Shown here: in pieces, positions 9,789 to 19,364 of the stretch
How the letters are laid out: every line of letters begins with the position of its first letter
Numbering within the stretch: position 1 is the first letter of the stretch
Source of the DNA: Bradyrhizobium sp. 4
GTDB taxonomy: Bacteria; Pseudomonadota; Alphaproteobacteria; Rhizobiales; Xanthobacteraceae
NCBI RefSeq assembly: GCF_023100905.1
Contig: NZ_CP064686.1
Coordinates: forward strand, 3,968,001 to 4,032,000
Length of the DNA stretch: 64,000 bases
Direction of reading: 5' to 3'
The notes under the pieces: generated by a model
Databases searched by the model: none
Told to the model about the DNA's origin: nothing
What the model saw: only the letters and a program-made list of their open reading frames with translations
Program-made: the position numbers and the translations under genes

Positions 9789-11920
9789 CGCCGTCGCCCG
9801 CGCTTTCGCCTGAGCTTGGCATTCGGTATCTTCCCGACGAAACGCCTCTCCCGATGCTGCCCTGCCGATTGGACGGGACAAATCGTGCCTATCCGGCGCG
9901 ACTGCGGACCGCCCCTGCCGTTGCAGCGCGGCGCCTGTTCATTCTTGGCGGAACGGTCGCGATTACCGCTGCGGGCGCTGTTGAGATGTACGACGTTCTC
10001 AAGGTTGGTGGCGTCACGGTCCTCGAAGGCATGGTGTTCGGGCTATTTCTCGTGCTGCTCGCCTGGATCGCGTTTTCGTTCGTGTCTTCAGTCGCCGGTT
10101 TTTTTGTGCTCCTGCGGGGCCGACCGGATGTGCTGCCAATTAACAGCCACGGTCCGCTGCCCGGGATCACCGGCCGAACGGCGATGCTGTTGCCGACCTA
10201 TAACGAGGACCAGCACCATCTCATGGCGCGACTCCGCGCCATGTACGAGTCGGTCGGCGAAACCGGACAGGCCCCGTTGTTCGATTGGTTTCTGCTCAGT
10301 GACACCACAGATCCGGACATCTGGATTGCCGAGGAGCTTGCGTTTCTGGAACTGCAGCGCAACTGCGGTTCGGGCCATCTCTACTATCGTCACCGATCCG
10401 ACAACACCGCCCGAAAGTCCGGCAACATCGCCGAATGGGTGAGGCGGTTCGGTGGTGCCTACGACTACATGATCATTCTCGACGCGGACAGCCTGATGAG
10501 CGGAGAGACCATCGTTCGGCTGGTGGGCGCGATGGAAGCAAACCCGCAGGCCGCGCTGATTCAAACGCTTCCGATCGTCGTCAATGCGCGAACCCTGATT
10601 AGCCGGCTTCAGCAGTTCTCGGGTCGTTTGTACGGTCCGCTGATCGCGGCCGGGAACGCCTGGTGGCACGCCTCAGAAGGCAACTACTGGGGACATAATG
10701 CCGTCATCCGGGTGCAGGCTTTTGCGCAAGAGGCGGGTTTGCCCGAATTGCGCGGGAGGAAACCTTTCGGCGGCCACATCCTCAGCCACGATTTTGTCGA
10801 AGCCGCTCTGATGCGGCGGGCGGGGTGGGGGATTTTCATGGCTCCAGGCCTCGGTGGAAGTTTCGAGGAGGTGCCACCGTCGCTGCTGGATTTCGCGGCG
10901 CGGGACCGCCGCTGGTGTCAGGGCAATCTCCAGCATCTTGCCGTTCTGCCTGCTCGAGGCCTGCACTGGGTCTCCAGGCTTCACCTGTTGACCGGCATCG
11001 GCTCCTATCTCACCGCGCCCCTATGGCTGCTGTTTCTATTGCTCGGAATCCTGATCTCCTTGCAGGCCTATTTCGTCAAGCCGGAGTACTTTCCCAAGGG
11101 CTTTTCGTTGTTTCCAACCTGGCCCGCACAGGATCCCGTGCTTGCCGCCTGGGTCTTTGCCGCGACAATGGGGCTGCTCATCCTGCCCAAATTGCTGGCC
11201 TACCTCGTTTTGCTCACCAGGCGTGCGGAACGGCAGGCATTCGGCGGCGGATTTCGCGTGCTGCTGGCGGTAGTCGCCGAGAGCCTGCTTGCCGCCTTGA
11301 TCGCCCCATCCATGATGATCTTTCAATCCACCGCCGTTGCGGAGATCCTGCTGGGCCGTGACGCGGGCTGGCAAGTTCAACGGCGAAGCGATGGCAGGAT
11401 CACGCGCGATGAAATCTATCGCAAGTTCACGGTGCCGACCCTATGCGGTCTGGCAATGGCGGCAAGCGCCTACGCCGTGTCGCTTCCGCTGCTGCTCTGG
11501 ATGTCGCCAGTGATCATCGGCCTCGTTTGCGCCATTCCGATCGGTCTCGTCACGTCGACGGCGCCGCGAATGGCGCACCTGTTTGCGACCCCCGAGGACA
11601 ATCGCGCGCCGGCGCTGTTGCAGAGGGCGAGAGACCTTGCCAGCCAGGCTCGGATCCAGGCACATGGAGCTCTGCTCGAACTTCGACAGAACCCCGCGTT
11701 GCTGGGACCGCACATGCAGTCCCTCGAAACGCCGCCTCGCAAATCGGGCCAAATCGACATAGATCTCGCGATCGGCCGGGCCAAGATCGAGCAGAGCGAC
11801 GACTTCGAGGAAGTCGTCAGCAGCCTCAGCGCACGCGAGACCCTTGCCGTGCTGAAGCACCGAAATGCCCTCGAGCAAGTCATGCGAATGCCGAGAGCTA
11901 CTGCTTCCGCGGAAGTCTAG
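9776..11920 (+). CDS. opgH: Glucan glucosyltransferase OpgH (MdoH)
   Basis: Inner-membrane GT2 glycosyltransferase that polymerises glucose from UDP-glucose into the linear backbone of osmoregulated periplasmic glucans. The 714 residues contain two N-terminal helices, then a cytoplasmic catalytic domain with PTYNED, a DTTDPD motif, DADSLM (the DxD), and the acceptor-site RRWCQGN, followed by at least four C-terminal helices. The ATG at 9776 lies inside the end of opgG, so the two are translated together. The family is usually 650-850 long, so the protein is complete. Rhizobia more often use cyclic glucan systems (ndvB); this copy may add to or replace that. Confidence 0.9.
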   Translation: MGALTPSPALSPELGIRYLPDETPLPMLPCRLDGTNRAYPARLRTAPAVAARRLFILGGTVAITAAGAVEMYDVLKVGGVTVLEGMVFGLFLVLLAWIAFSFVSSVAGFFVLLRGRPDVLPINSHGPLPGITGRTAMLLPTYNEDQHHLMARLRAMYESVGETGQAPLFDWFLLSDTTDPDIWIAEELAFLELQRNCGSGHLYYRHRSDNTARKSGNIAEWVRRFGGAYDYMIILDADSLMSGETIVRLVGAMEANPQAALIQTLPIVVNARTLISRLQQFSGRLYGPLIAAGNAWWHASEGNYWGHNAVIRVQAFAQEAGLPELRGRKPFGGHILSHDFVEAALMRRAGWGIFMAPGLGGSFEEVPPSLLDFAARDRRWCQGNLQHLAVLPARGLHWVSRLHLLTGIGSYLTAPLWLLFLLLGILISLQAYFVKPEYFPKGFSLFPTWPAQDPVLAAWVFAATMGLLILPKLLAYLVLLTRRAERQAFGGGFRVLLAVVAESLLAALIAPSMMIFQSTAVAEILLGRDAGWQVQRRSDGRITRDEIYRKFTVPTLCGLAMAASAYAVSLPLLLWMSPVIIGLVCAIPIGLVTSTAPRMAHLFATPEDNRAPALLQRARDLASQARIQAHGALLELRQNPALLGPHMQSLETPPRKSGQIDIDLAIGRAKIEQSDDFEEVVSSLSARETLAVLKHRNALEQVMRMPRATASAEV

Positions 11921-12010
11921 GTCATGGCAGTGTAGGTGAGGGCGCTGACCACCCAGTGGTGCTCGGGCAGAGGGCGAATGTCTGCCGTAAGCGCCGTGTG
12001 TGGTGCCGGC

Positions 12011-13207
12011 CTACAGCGCACTGCCCCCCAGATTCCAGCCGCGGCCACCCTCGCCAAAGATCTCGTAGCCCGTCGCCGTCACCGCGACCGTGTCCTCGAG
12101 CTTGATGAACCCGCGCTTCGGATGCTTCATCGTGGTCTCGATCGACACCACCATGCCTGTTTCGAGCGGCAGGCGAGCGTCGGTGTCATCGTAGGGGATT
12201 GGGCCTTTGGCGGTCAGGCGAGGGGCCTCATGGCTGACGAGGCCCATGCCGTGGGCCAAAAACTCCGTGCAGTCACGCTGGCTGATCTTCGCGAGCTGCC
12301 GCTCGGCCGCGACGTAGATGTCACCGCCCATGGCGCCGGGCCGCACCGCCGCGAAGGCGGCGCGCTGGACGGCTTCGATCTCGGCCAGGCACTCCTTCAG
12401 CTCGGTATCGGGATCGCCGAGCACGGCCATGCGCGCGAGATCGCCGATATAGCCGTGATAATTGCCGCCGGAATCGAGCGACAGCACGTCACCTTGCTCC
12501 CAGCGCTGCGTCGACGGCGCCCGGTTATGGCTGTTGCCGCAGGCGAGCAGGCAGTATTCGAAGGTCAGCCCGCGATTGGCTTCGGCGATCCGCAAAGCGT
12601 CCGACAATTGCTGCTTGGTCGTTCCAGGCCCGTGCCCGGCGATCACCTCCAGCATCGAGGCGATGACGAGCTCGGAGGCCGTCTTGAGTTTCGCCAGCTC
12701 GTCGGCCGATTTCACCGCGCGCAGCCGCTCCAGCACCAGCAGTGCGTCCTTGAGTTCGGCGCCGGGCAGGGCGTCGGCGAGCGCCCGGCCCGCATCCATC
12801 GGCAGGAACGCCATCTCGACCCCGACCCGCTTCAGAGGCATGCCGGCATCCCGGATCAGGCTTACGGCCCGCGTGATGGCATCGACCGAGCCGTTGGACT
12901 CAGTCCGGACCTGCGCAATCCATGGCGGCGCGACAGCGCGCTGATGGGTCTCCAGCCGGTGGCCGACATAGACCGCGTGCTCCGGCGCGCCCTTGGGATA
13001 GATCAGGACCGGCAGATAGCGGCTGACGCCCAGCGCATCCATGTAGTCGAAGAAGATCGCGCGCTCGGCACCGAGCATGTACTGCACATTGTGCTTGGAG
13101 GTCGCGACCAGAACGTCGAGGCCGGCGGCCTCCATCAGACGGTCGAGCTTGGCCGCATCGAATGGAATGGCGCGCGAGCGATCTGTGCGGGCGACGTTCT
13201 CCTGCAT
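12011..13207 (-). CDS. M24-family metallopeptidase (Xaa-Pro aminopeptidase-like)
   Basis: A 398-residue cytoplasmic enzyme with a creatinase-type N-terminal domain (1-150) and a C-terminal pita-bread fold. The five metal ligands are visible in order: Asp in LSLDSGG, Asp in YIGDLAR, His in HGMGLVSHE, Glu in SIETT and Glu in KLEDT. Members remove N-terminal residues before proline or act on creatine-like and DMSP-like substrates, so the exact substrate is open. The start has a strong GGAGG six bases upstream. It is transcribed divergently from a TRAP transporter operon, so the peptidase may act on the compound imported. Confidence 0.85.
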   Translation of the reverse strand: MQENVARTDRSRAIPFDAAKLDRLMEAAGLDVLVATSKHNVQYMLGAERAIFFDYMDALGVSRYLPVLIYPKGAPEHAVYVGHRLETHQRAVAPPWIAQVRTESNGSVDAITRAVSLIRDAGMPLKRVGVEMAFLPMDAGRALADALPGAELKDALLVLERLRAVKSADELAKLKTASELVIASMLEVIAGHGPGTTKQQLSDALRIAEANRGLTFEYCLLACGNSHNRAPSTQRWEQGDVLSLDSGGNYHGYIGDLARMAVLGDPDTELKECLAEIEAVQRAAFAAVRPGAMGGDIYVAAERQLAKISQRDCTEFLAHGMGLVSHEAPRLTAKGPIPYDDTDARLPLETGMVVSIETTMKHPKRGFIKLEDTVAVTATGYEIFGEGGRGWNLGGSAL

Positions 13208-13478
13208 GACGAACCTCCAATGCTGCCGTGGACATCAACCGCTGCGTCGGTTTGCCCGGGGCTTGTTTGGCGCCAAGTGTGAGCCGAGAGAGGGGTTCTG
13301 GGTAGCTGTGGATTTATCTGGCCTGATCTGCACGGCCATATCCATGATTCGCATAAGGTATATTATGGAATATATTTATATACAATCAGATCAGTTATTT
13401 AGCCAGAATTCCTCTCATCGGACCTTCGTTCCTCGTTCTCTTCCGGGCCGGCCCGTCGCACGTCGCCCGACTTTCGAC
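13208..13478. promoter_or_regulatory. Divergent A/T-rich promoter region with inverted repeat
   Basis: The gap between the M24 peptidase and the TRAP operon contains a strikingly A/T-rich stretch at 13351-13387, unlike the surrounding DNA. It is flanked by a perfect inverted repeat, CTGATCTG at 13323-13330 and CAGATCAG at 13387-13394. The core (TATATTATGGAATATATTTA) has partial dyad symmetry. This is the expected layout of an operator for a regulator controlling both divergent units. No regulator gene is adjacent. Confidence 0.4.
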
Positions 13479-13502
13479 GGCTACTGTGCATGGGGTTGTT
13501 TT
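13479..13502 (+). repeat. Dispersed 24-bp intergenic repeat, copy 1
   Basis: The 24 bases here, beginning GGCTACTGTGCATGG and ending in a run of T, recur exactly on the opposite strand at 32352-32375. Both copies lie between genes. I recognise this as the kind of word repeated in many bradyrhizobial intergenic regions, but copy number in the genome cannot be judged from the window. The remaining bases to the dctP start (13503-13664) hold no gene I can support. Confidence 0.6.
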
Positions 13503-13664
13503 TCGGTTTTTGAATCCGGCCCATGCCTCCGAAAGCCGATATTGCCGTGAGGATGTCCGGCTGCAATAAGCGAAGCTTCGCGAGATCGCAGATGACCTTC
13601 TGACCTTCCGTCCGTATAGGTTTGCATCTCAGAACAACAACAAACTTTCCGAGGAAGCAGACCC

Positions 13665-14684
13665 ATGAGCTTTTCCCGCCGCACGCTTCTCAAGGCCTCC
13701 GCCGCCACCGCGGTCCTGGGCGGCCTCAGTGCGCCCCATGTGGCCCGCGCCCAGAGCGCCGAGTTCACCTACAAATACGCCAACAACCTGCCGGACACCC
13801 ATCCGCTGAACGTGCGCGCCAAGGAGATGGCGGCGGCGATCAAGGCCGAGACCAACGGCAAGTTCGACCTCCAGATCTTCCCGAACAACCAGCTCGGGTC
13901 CGACACCGACATGCTGAGCCAGATTCGGTCCGGCGGCGTCGAGTTCTTCACGCTGTCGGGACTGATCCTGTCGACCCTGGTACCGGCGGCCTCCATCAAC
14001 GGCATCGGATTCGCGTTCCCGGACTATGGCACGGTCTGGAAGGCAATAGACGGCGATCTCGGCGCCTTTGTCCGCGGCGAGATCAAGAAGGCCGGTCTCG
14101 AGGTCATGGACAAGATCTGGGACAACGGCTTCCGCCAGACCACGTCGTCGAGCAAGCCGATCACCGGTCCGGACGATCTCAAGGGCTTCAAGATCCGCGT
14201 GCCGGTGTCGCCGCTGTGGACCTCGATGTTCAAGGCGTTCGATGCGGCGCCCGCCTCGATCAATTTCGCCGAGGTCTATTCCGCGCTGCAGACCAGAATC
14301 GTCGAGGGACAGGAGAACCCGCTGGCGATCATCTCGACCGCCAAGCTCTACGAAGTGCAGAAATACTGCTCGCTGACCAACCACATGTGGGACGGCTTCT
14401 GGTTCCTGGCCAACCGCAAGGCCTGGAGCAGCCTGCCCGAGGATGTGCGCACCATCGTCGCCAAGAACATCAATGCCGCAGCGCTCAAGGAACGTGAGGA
14501 TACCGCCAAGCTCAATGCCAACCTGCAGCAGGAGCTCGCGGGCAAGGGCCTGACCTTCAACCAGCCCGCAGTCGCGCCGTTCCGCGACAAGCTGCGGTCC
14601 GCCGGCTTCTATGCCGAGTGGAAAGGTAAATACGGCGATCAGGCCTGGGACCTGCTGGAAAAGGCGGTCGGCAAGCTGTCGTAA
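13665..14684 (+). CDS. TRAP transporter substrate-binding protein (DctP family)
   Basis: Periplasmic receptor of a tripartite ATP-independent transporter, 339 residues. The leader SRRTLLKAS followed by an Ala-rich hydrophobic core and HVARAQ is a twin-arginine signal. The mature protein starts with FTYKYANNLP and contains the conserved carboxylate-binding Arg region GFKIRVP and SALQTRIVEGQENP. These proteins bind carboxylic acids through that Arg. It is first in an operon with a fused membrane subunit (16 bp downstream) and an acyl-CoA ligase, so the ligand is probably an organic acid that is later activated with CoA. Confidence 0.87.
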   Translation: MSFSRRTLLKASAATAVLGGLSAPHVARAQSAEFTYKYANNLPDTHPLNVRAKEMAAAIKAETNGKFDLQIFPNNQLGSDTDMLSQIRSGGVEFFTLSGLILSTLVPAASINGIGFAFPDYGTVWKAIDGDLGAFVRGEIKKAGLEVMDKIWDNGFRQTTSSSKPITGPDDLKGFKIRVPVSPLWTSMFKAFDAAPASINFAEVYSALQTRIVEGQENPLAIISTAKLYEVQKYCSLTNHMWDGFWFLANRKAWSSLPEDVRTIVAKNINAAALKEREDTAKLNANLQQELAGKGLTFNQPAVAPFRDKLRSAGFYAEWKGKYGDQAWDLLEKAVGKLS

Positions 14685-14699
14685 CGCGTTGGAGCCGTC

Positions 14700-16589
14700 A
14701 TGGCTCATATCGAGGTCGAAGTGAACGGAGTGGCGGGCGAGGCGACTGTTCGGTCCCCTCGCCGACCTTCGTTGCTGGCCTCGACGGAGCGCGCACTCGG
14801 GCTCCTCGTCGAAATCCCGGCGGCCATTTTGGTGGTCACCGAGATCGCAATCCTGTTTGCCGGCGTGGTCGCGCGCTACGGGCTGCACAGGCCGCTGATC
14901 TGGTCGGACGAGCTTGCCTCGATCCTGTTCCTGTGGCTCGCCATGCTGGGCGCGGCGGTCGCGTTCCGCCGCTCCGAGCACATGCGCATGACCGCGGTTG
15001 TCGCCAGCACCAGGCCGGCCACGCGGGCCTGGCTCGATCTGGTCGCGACCTGCGCGGCGCTGGCCTTCCTGGCGCTGATCGTCTGGCCGTCCTGGGACTA
15101 CGCCTACGAGGAAAGCTTCATCACCACGCCGGCGCTGCAGATCTCCAATATGTGGCGCGCCGCGGCGCTGCCGGCCGGAATCTGCCTGATGGCGGTGTTC
15201 GCGCTGTTGCGGCTGCTGCGCGCAGCCGATTACCGCATGGTGCTGACGGCCGCGGTCACCGTTGCCGTCATCGTCGGCTTGTTCTGGCTGGCGCAGCCTT
15301 ATCTGCGGCCGCTCGGCAATCTCAACCTCGTCATCTTCTTCGTCGGCGTCGCCGGCTTCTGCGTCTTTGCCGGCGTTCCCATCGCGTTCGGCTTCGGGCT
15401 CGCGATCTTCGGCTATCTGGCGCTGACCACGCGCACGCCGGTGATGGTGCTGGTCGGGCGGATGGACGAGGGCATGAGCCACCTCATCTTGCTCTCGGTG
15501 CCGCTGTTCGTATTTTTGGGGCTCCTGATCGAAATGACCGGCATGGCACGGGCCATGGTGGCGTTCCTTGCGAGCCTGCTTGGCCATGTCCGCGGCGGGC
15601 TGCATTACGTCCTGGTCGGCGCGATGTATCTGGTCTCCGGCATCTCCGGCGCCAAGGCGGCCGACATGGCGGCGGTCGCGCCCGTGCTGTTCCCGGAGAT
15701 GAAGCAGCGCGGCGCCAAGCCCGGCGACCTCGTCGCGCTTCTTGCCGCCACCGGCGCGCAGACCGAAACCATTCCGCCGAGCCTCGTGCTGATCACGATC
15801 GGATCGGTCACGGGCGTCTCGATCGCCGCTTTGTTCACCGGCGGCCTGCTGCCCGGGGTGGTGTTGGCGATCACGCTGTGCATGCTGGTGTGGTGGCGCT
15901 ACCGCCACGAGGACATGAGCCATGTCCGACGCGCCACAGGTGGCGAGATCGGCAAGACCTTCATCATCGCCCTGCCCGCGCTCGCGCTGCCCTTCGTGAT
16001 CCGCTACGCTGTGGTCGAAGGCATCGCGACCGCCACCGAAGTCTCCACCATCGGCATCGTCTATGGCGCCCTGGTCGGCCTCCTGGTCTACCGCCGCTTC
16101 GACTGGCGGCGGCTGTTTCCCATGCTGGTCGAAACCGCCGCGCTGTCGGGCGCGATCCTGCTGATCATCGGCACGGCCACCGGCATGGCCTGGGGCCTGA
16201 CGCAATCAGGCTTCTCGCGCGCGCTGGCGTCGGCCATGACCGGACTGCCGGGCGGCGCGGCGACCTTCATCGCCGTCTCGATCCTGGCCTTCACCATCCT
16301 TGGCAGCGTGCTGGAGGGCATCCCGGCGATCGTGCTGTTCGGGCCGCTGTTGTTTCCGATTGCGCGTGCGGTCGGCGTGCACGAGGTGCACTATGCCATG
16401 GTGATCATTCTCGCCATGGGTATCGGGCTATTCGCCCCGCCCTTCGGGGTCGGCTATTATGCCGCCTGCGCCATCGGACGCGTCGATCCGGCCGAAGGCA
16501 TCAGGCCGATCTGGGGTTATCTGCTGGCACTGCTGGTAGGATTGATCGTCGTCGCCGTGTTTCCGTGGATCTCCATCGGATTCCTGTAA
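14700..16589 (+). CDS. TRAP transporter fused permease (DctQM)
   Basis: One 629-residue membrane protein joins the small DctQ subunit (about residues 30-190, four helices) to the large DctM subunit (about 200-629, some twelve helices). DctM marks visible include PLFVFLGLLIEMTG, ISGAKAADMA and the last re-entrant block ILAMGIGLFAPPFG. It imports a carboxylate with sodium, driven by the receptor encoded just upstream. An RBS (GGAG) precedes the ATG. The fused form contrasts with the separate DctQ and DctM of the second TRAP system at 19.4-21.3 kb. Confidence 0.88.
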   Translation: MAHIEVEVNGVAGEATVRSPRRPSLLASTERALGLLVEIPAAILVVTEIAILFAGVVARYGLHRPLIWSDELASILFLWLAMLGAAVAFRRSEHMRMTAVVASTRPATRAWLDLVATCAALAFLALIVWPSWDYAYEESFITTPALQISNMWRAAALPAGICLMAVFALLRLLRAADYRMVLTAAVTVAVIVGLFWLAQPYLRPLGNLNLVIFFVGVAGFCVFAGVPIAFGFGLAIFGYLALTTRTPVMVLVGRMDEGMSHLILLSVPLFVFLGLLIEMTGMARAMVAFLASLLGHVRGGLHYVLVGAMYLVSGISGAKAADMAAVAPVLFPEMKQRGAKPGDLVALLAATGAQTETIPPSLVLITIGSVTGVSIAALFTGGLLPGVVLAITLCMLVWWRYRHEDMSHVRRATGGEIGKTFIIALPALALPFVIRYAVVEGIATATEVSTIGIVYGALVGLLVYRRFDWRRLFPMLVETAALSGAILLIIGTATGMAWGLTQSGFSRALASAMTGLPGGAATFIAVSILAFTILGSVLEGIPAIVLFGPLLFPIARAVGVHEVHYAMVIILAMGIGLFAPPFGVGYYAACAIGRVDPAEGIRPIWGYLLALLVGLIVVAVFPWISIGFL

Positions 16590-16612
16590 GCCGGCGCGTG
16601 AGGGAGGTGTCG

Positions 16613-18262
16613 ATGAGCGAGCGGCAGAACCAGTACAATATCGGTCTCGACAAGACGCCCGCCAACTACGTGCCGCTGAGCCCGTTGAGCTTCCTTGCGC
16701 GCAGCGCCGCGGTCTATCCCGATCACGTTAGCACGGTCTACGAGGGGCGCAGCTTCACCTGGCGCGAGACCCATGAGCGCTGCAAGCGCTTTGCTTCGTA
16801 TCTTGCCGGCAAGGGCATCGGCGTCGGCGACACCGTCGCGGCGATGCTGCCGAACATTCCGGCGATGAACGAGGTGCATTTCGCCGTACCCATGACGGGT
16901 GCCGTGCTCAACGCCCTGAACATCCGGCTCGATGCGCCTTCGATCGCATTTCAGCTCGACCATGGCGGCGCAAGGATCATTCTGGTCGACCCGGAGTTTT
17001 CCGGCGTGATCACCGATGCGCTCACGCAGATGAGTGGTCCAAAACCGTTCGTGATCGACGTCGACGACGCCGCATTCAAGGGCGGCAGGCGCATCGGCGA
17101 GATCGACTACGAGTCTGCCGTCGCGCAAGGCGATCCCGATTTCACCGCCATCCCGCCGAAGGACGAATGGGACGCGATCGCGCTGAGCTACACTTCTGGC
17201 ACCACGGGAAATCCCAAGGGCGTCGTGACCCATCATCGCGGCGCCTATCTGAATGCCGTCAGCAACATCCTCGCGGGCCAACTCGGCCAGCATCCGGTCT
17301 ATCTCTGGACGCTGCCGATGTTCCACTGCAACGGCTGGTGCTTCCCCTGGACCATTGCGGCGGCCGCCGGCATCAATGTCTGCCTGCGCAAGGTCGAGCC
17401 GACCAAGATCTTCGAGCTGATCAAGCAGCACGGCGTCACCCACATGTGCGGCGCGCCGATCGTCTACAACACGCTGATCAACGCACCCGATGCGCCGAAG
17501 GGTGGTGCCGCGCGCCGGGTCGTCGGGCTCATCGCCGGTGCCGCGCCGCCGGTCGCGGTGCTCGAGGGCGCCGAGAGCATCGGGATCAAGCTGACGCACG
17601 TCTACGGCCTGACCGAGGTCTACGGCCCCGCCTCCGTCTGCGCCGAGCAGCCAGGCTGGGATGATCTGCCCGCAGCCGAGCGCGCCAGCTTGAAGCGGCG
17701 GCAGGGCGTGCCCTACCCGCTCGAGGAAGGCGTCACCGTCATCGATCCCCAGACCATGAGGCAGGTGCCGCGCGACGGCGAGACCATCGGCGAAGTCATG
17801 TTCCGCGGCAACATCGTGATGAAGGGCTACCTCAAGAACGACAAGGCGACGAAGGAAGCTTTCGAAGGCGGCTGGTTTCACACCGGAGACCTCGGCGTGC
17901 TCGACGCGCACGGCTACGTCATCATCAAGGATCGCTCCAAGGACATCATCATCTCCGGCGGCGAGAACATTTCCTCTGTCGAGGTCGAGGACATCCTTTA
18001 CAAGCACCCCGCCGTGCTGTTCGCCGCCGTGGTCGCAAAGCCCGATCCGAAATGGGGCGAAGTGCCCTGCGCCTTCGTCGAGCTGAAGGACGGCGCCAGC
18101 GCGAGCGAAGCCGACATCATCGCCTTCTGCCGCTCGCATATGAGCGGCTTCAAGACGCCGAAGGCCGTCGTGTTCGGGCCGATCCCGAAAACGTCGACGG
18201 GAAAGATCCAGAAATTCCTGCTGCGCAACGAAGCGGGATCGGCGAAGGCGATCTCGGCCTGA
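16613..18262 (+). CDS. AMP-dependent acyl-CoA ligase
   Basis: ANL-superfamily enzyme of 549 residues that adenylates a carboxylic acid and transfers it to coenzyme A. Motifs: P-loop YTSGTTGNPKG (193-203), YGLTEVYGP, GWFHTGDLG, and the C-terminal catalytic Lys in TSTGKIQK. Sequence such as MFHCNGWCFPW resembles the medium-chain/alkanoate group, but substrate cannot be fixed. The start at 16613 has AGGGAGG upstream; the same frame is open back to 14933 but that part is a shadow of dctQM. It follows the TRAP permease by 23 bp, consistent with activation of the imported acid. Confidence 0.88.
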   Translation: MSERQNQYNIGLDKTPANYVPLSPLSFLARSAAVYPDHVSTVYEGRSFTWRETHERCKRFASYLAGKGIGVGDTVAAMLPNIPAMNEVHFAVPMTGAVLNALNIRLDAPSIAFQLDHGGARIILVDPEFSGVITDALTQMSGPKPFVIDVDDAAFKGGRRIGEIDYESAVAQGDPDFTAIPPKDEWDAIALSYTSGTTGNPKGVVTHHRGAYLNAVSNILAGQLGQHPVYLWTLPMFHCNGWCFPWTIAAAAGINVCLRKVEPTKIFELIKQHGVTHMCGAPIVYNTLINAPDAPKGGAARRVVGLIAGAAPPVAVLEGAESIGIKLTHVYGLTEVYGPASVCAEQPGWDDLPAAERASLKRRQGVPYPLEEGVTVIDPQTMRQVPRDGETIGEVMFRGNIVMKGYLKNDKATKEAFEGGWFHTGDLGVLDAHGYVIIKDRSKDIIISGGENISSVEVEDILYKHPAVLFAAVVAKPDPKWGEVPCAFVELKDGASASEADIIAFCRSHMSGFKTPKAVVFGPIPKTSTGKIQKFLLRNEAGSAKAISA

Positions 18263-18349
18263 GCTTGTCTCGACCTCCGCGGCGGTTGCGTGTCGCCGCG
18301 AAGTCGTTTCGCAGTTTCGACGAGGTCGGGTTCGCCGAGCCTCCCGCCC

Positions 18350-19327
18350 TCACATCTTCTTATAGGCGTCAACCAGGGCCTGGCCGTCGGCTCCCGCCTT
18401 CTTGAGCCAGTCGGCGGTGAGCTGTTCGCCGATCTTCTGGAATCCGGCCTTCAGGGCCGGGCTCGGCGGCTCGACCGTCATGCCCTTGGCCTTGAGCTGA
18501 TCGATGTACCAGGTGCTCTTGTCCTGCCAGGCCTTCCAGCCGCGGGTTTCGGCGGTCGCTGCGGCCTTGAGGATGGCCTCCTGGGTCGGCTTGTCGAGCG
18601 CCTCGAACGCAGCCTTATTGACGAAAGTGTAGTCCTTCGGGATCCAGGCCTGCACGTCATAGAAGTATTTCAGCGACTCCCATGCCTTCGCATCATAGCC
18701 CGTGCCGCCGGACGACATGAAGGAGTTCACGACGCCGGTGGCAAGCGCCTGCGGCAACTCCGCAGCCTGAATGGTGACCGATTGCGCGCCGACGAGCTCG
18801 CCAATACGCGCGGTCCCAACGTTATAGGCCCGCCATTTCAGGCCCTTCATGTCTTCGATGGTCGCAAGCGGCTTGCTGACATAGACGCCCTGCGGCGCCC
18901 ACGGCACGACGAACAGCAGCTTGAGCCCCTGCGCATCGAGCTTCTTCGTAATCAGCGGCTTCGACGCCTGATAGAGCTTCATGGCGTCCGGAAAGCTGGT
19001 CGCCAGAAACGGCACCACATCGACCCCGTACACCGGATCCTCGTTCTCGTGGATCGACAGCAAGACTTCGCCCATCTGCGCCTGCCCGGTCATCACCGCG
19101 CGCTTGATATCGGGCGCCTTGAACAGCGAGGCGCCGGGATGAACCGTGATCTGGAGCTTGCCGGAAGTGGCAGCTTCGACGTCCTTGGCGAAAGCAACGA
19201 GGTTCTCGGAGTGCGGATTGTCGGCCGGATACGCTGCCGGCAGATTCCATTTGGTCTGAGCCAAAGCGGGTGTCGCGGCCAGCACGGCGCCGGCGATCAG
19301 GGATGCGCGGAATAAACGAGACATCAT
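18350..19327 (-). CDS. TRAP transporter substrate-binding protein (DctP family), second system
   Basis: Periplasmic receptor, 325 residues, with a Sec leader (SRLFRASLIAGAVLAATPALAQ). The mature part has the fold's typical start TKWNLPAAYPADNPHS and the ligand-Arg segment GLKWRAYNVGTARIGELVGA. I take the ATG at 19327 because GAGGAG sits seven bases upstream; the frame opens slightly further up at 19354. It is the last gene of a minus-strand set with dctQ and dctM. It converges on the acyl-CoA ligase, with 87 bp between the two stops. Confidence 0.86.
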   Translation of the reverse strand: MMSRLFRASLIAGAVLAATPALAQTKWNLPAAYPADNPHSENLVAFAKDVEAATSGKLQITVHPGASLFKAPDIKRAVMTGQAQMGEVLLSIHENEDPVYGVDVVPFLATSFPDAMKLYQASKPLITKKLDAQGLKLLFVVPWAPQGVYVSKPLATIEDMKGLKWRAYNVGTARIGELVGAQSVTIQAAELPQALATGVVNSFMSSGGTGYDAKAWESLKYFYDVQAWIPKDYTFVNKAAFEALDKPTQEAILKAAATAETRGWKAWQDKSTWYIDQLKAKGMTVEPPSPALKAGFQKIGEQLTADWLKKAGADGQALVDAYKKM

Positions 19328-19364
19328 CGGGCTTCTCCTCACAGTCAATTTCAAAACGGTACGC

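Noticed and set aside
13629..16205. 858-codon minus-strand frame opposite the TRAP operon
   Set aside because: Shadow of dctP and dctQM; repetitive Arg/Asp/Gln-rich composition typical of antisense frames.
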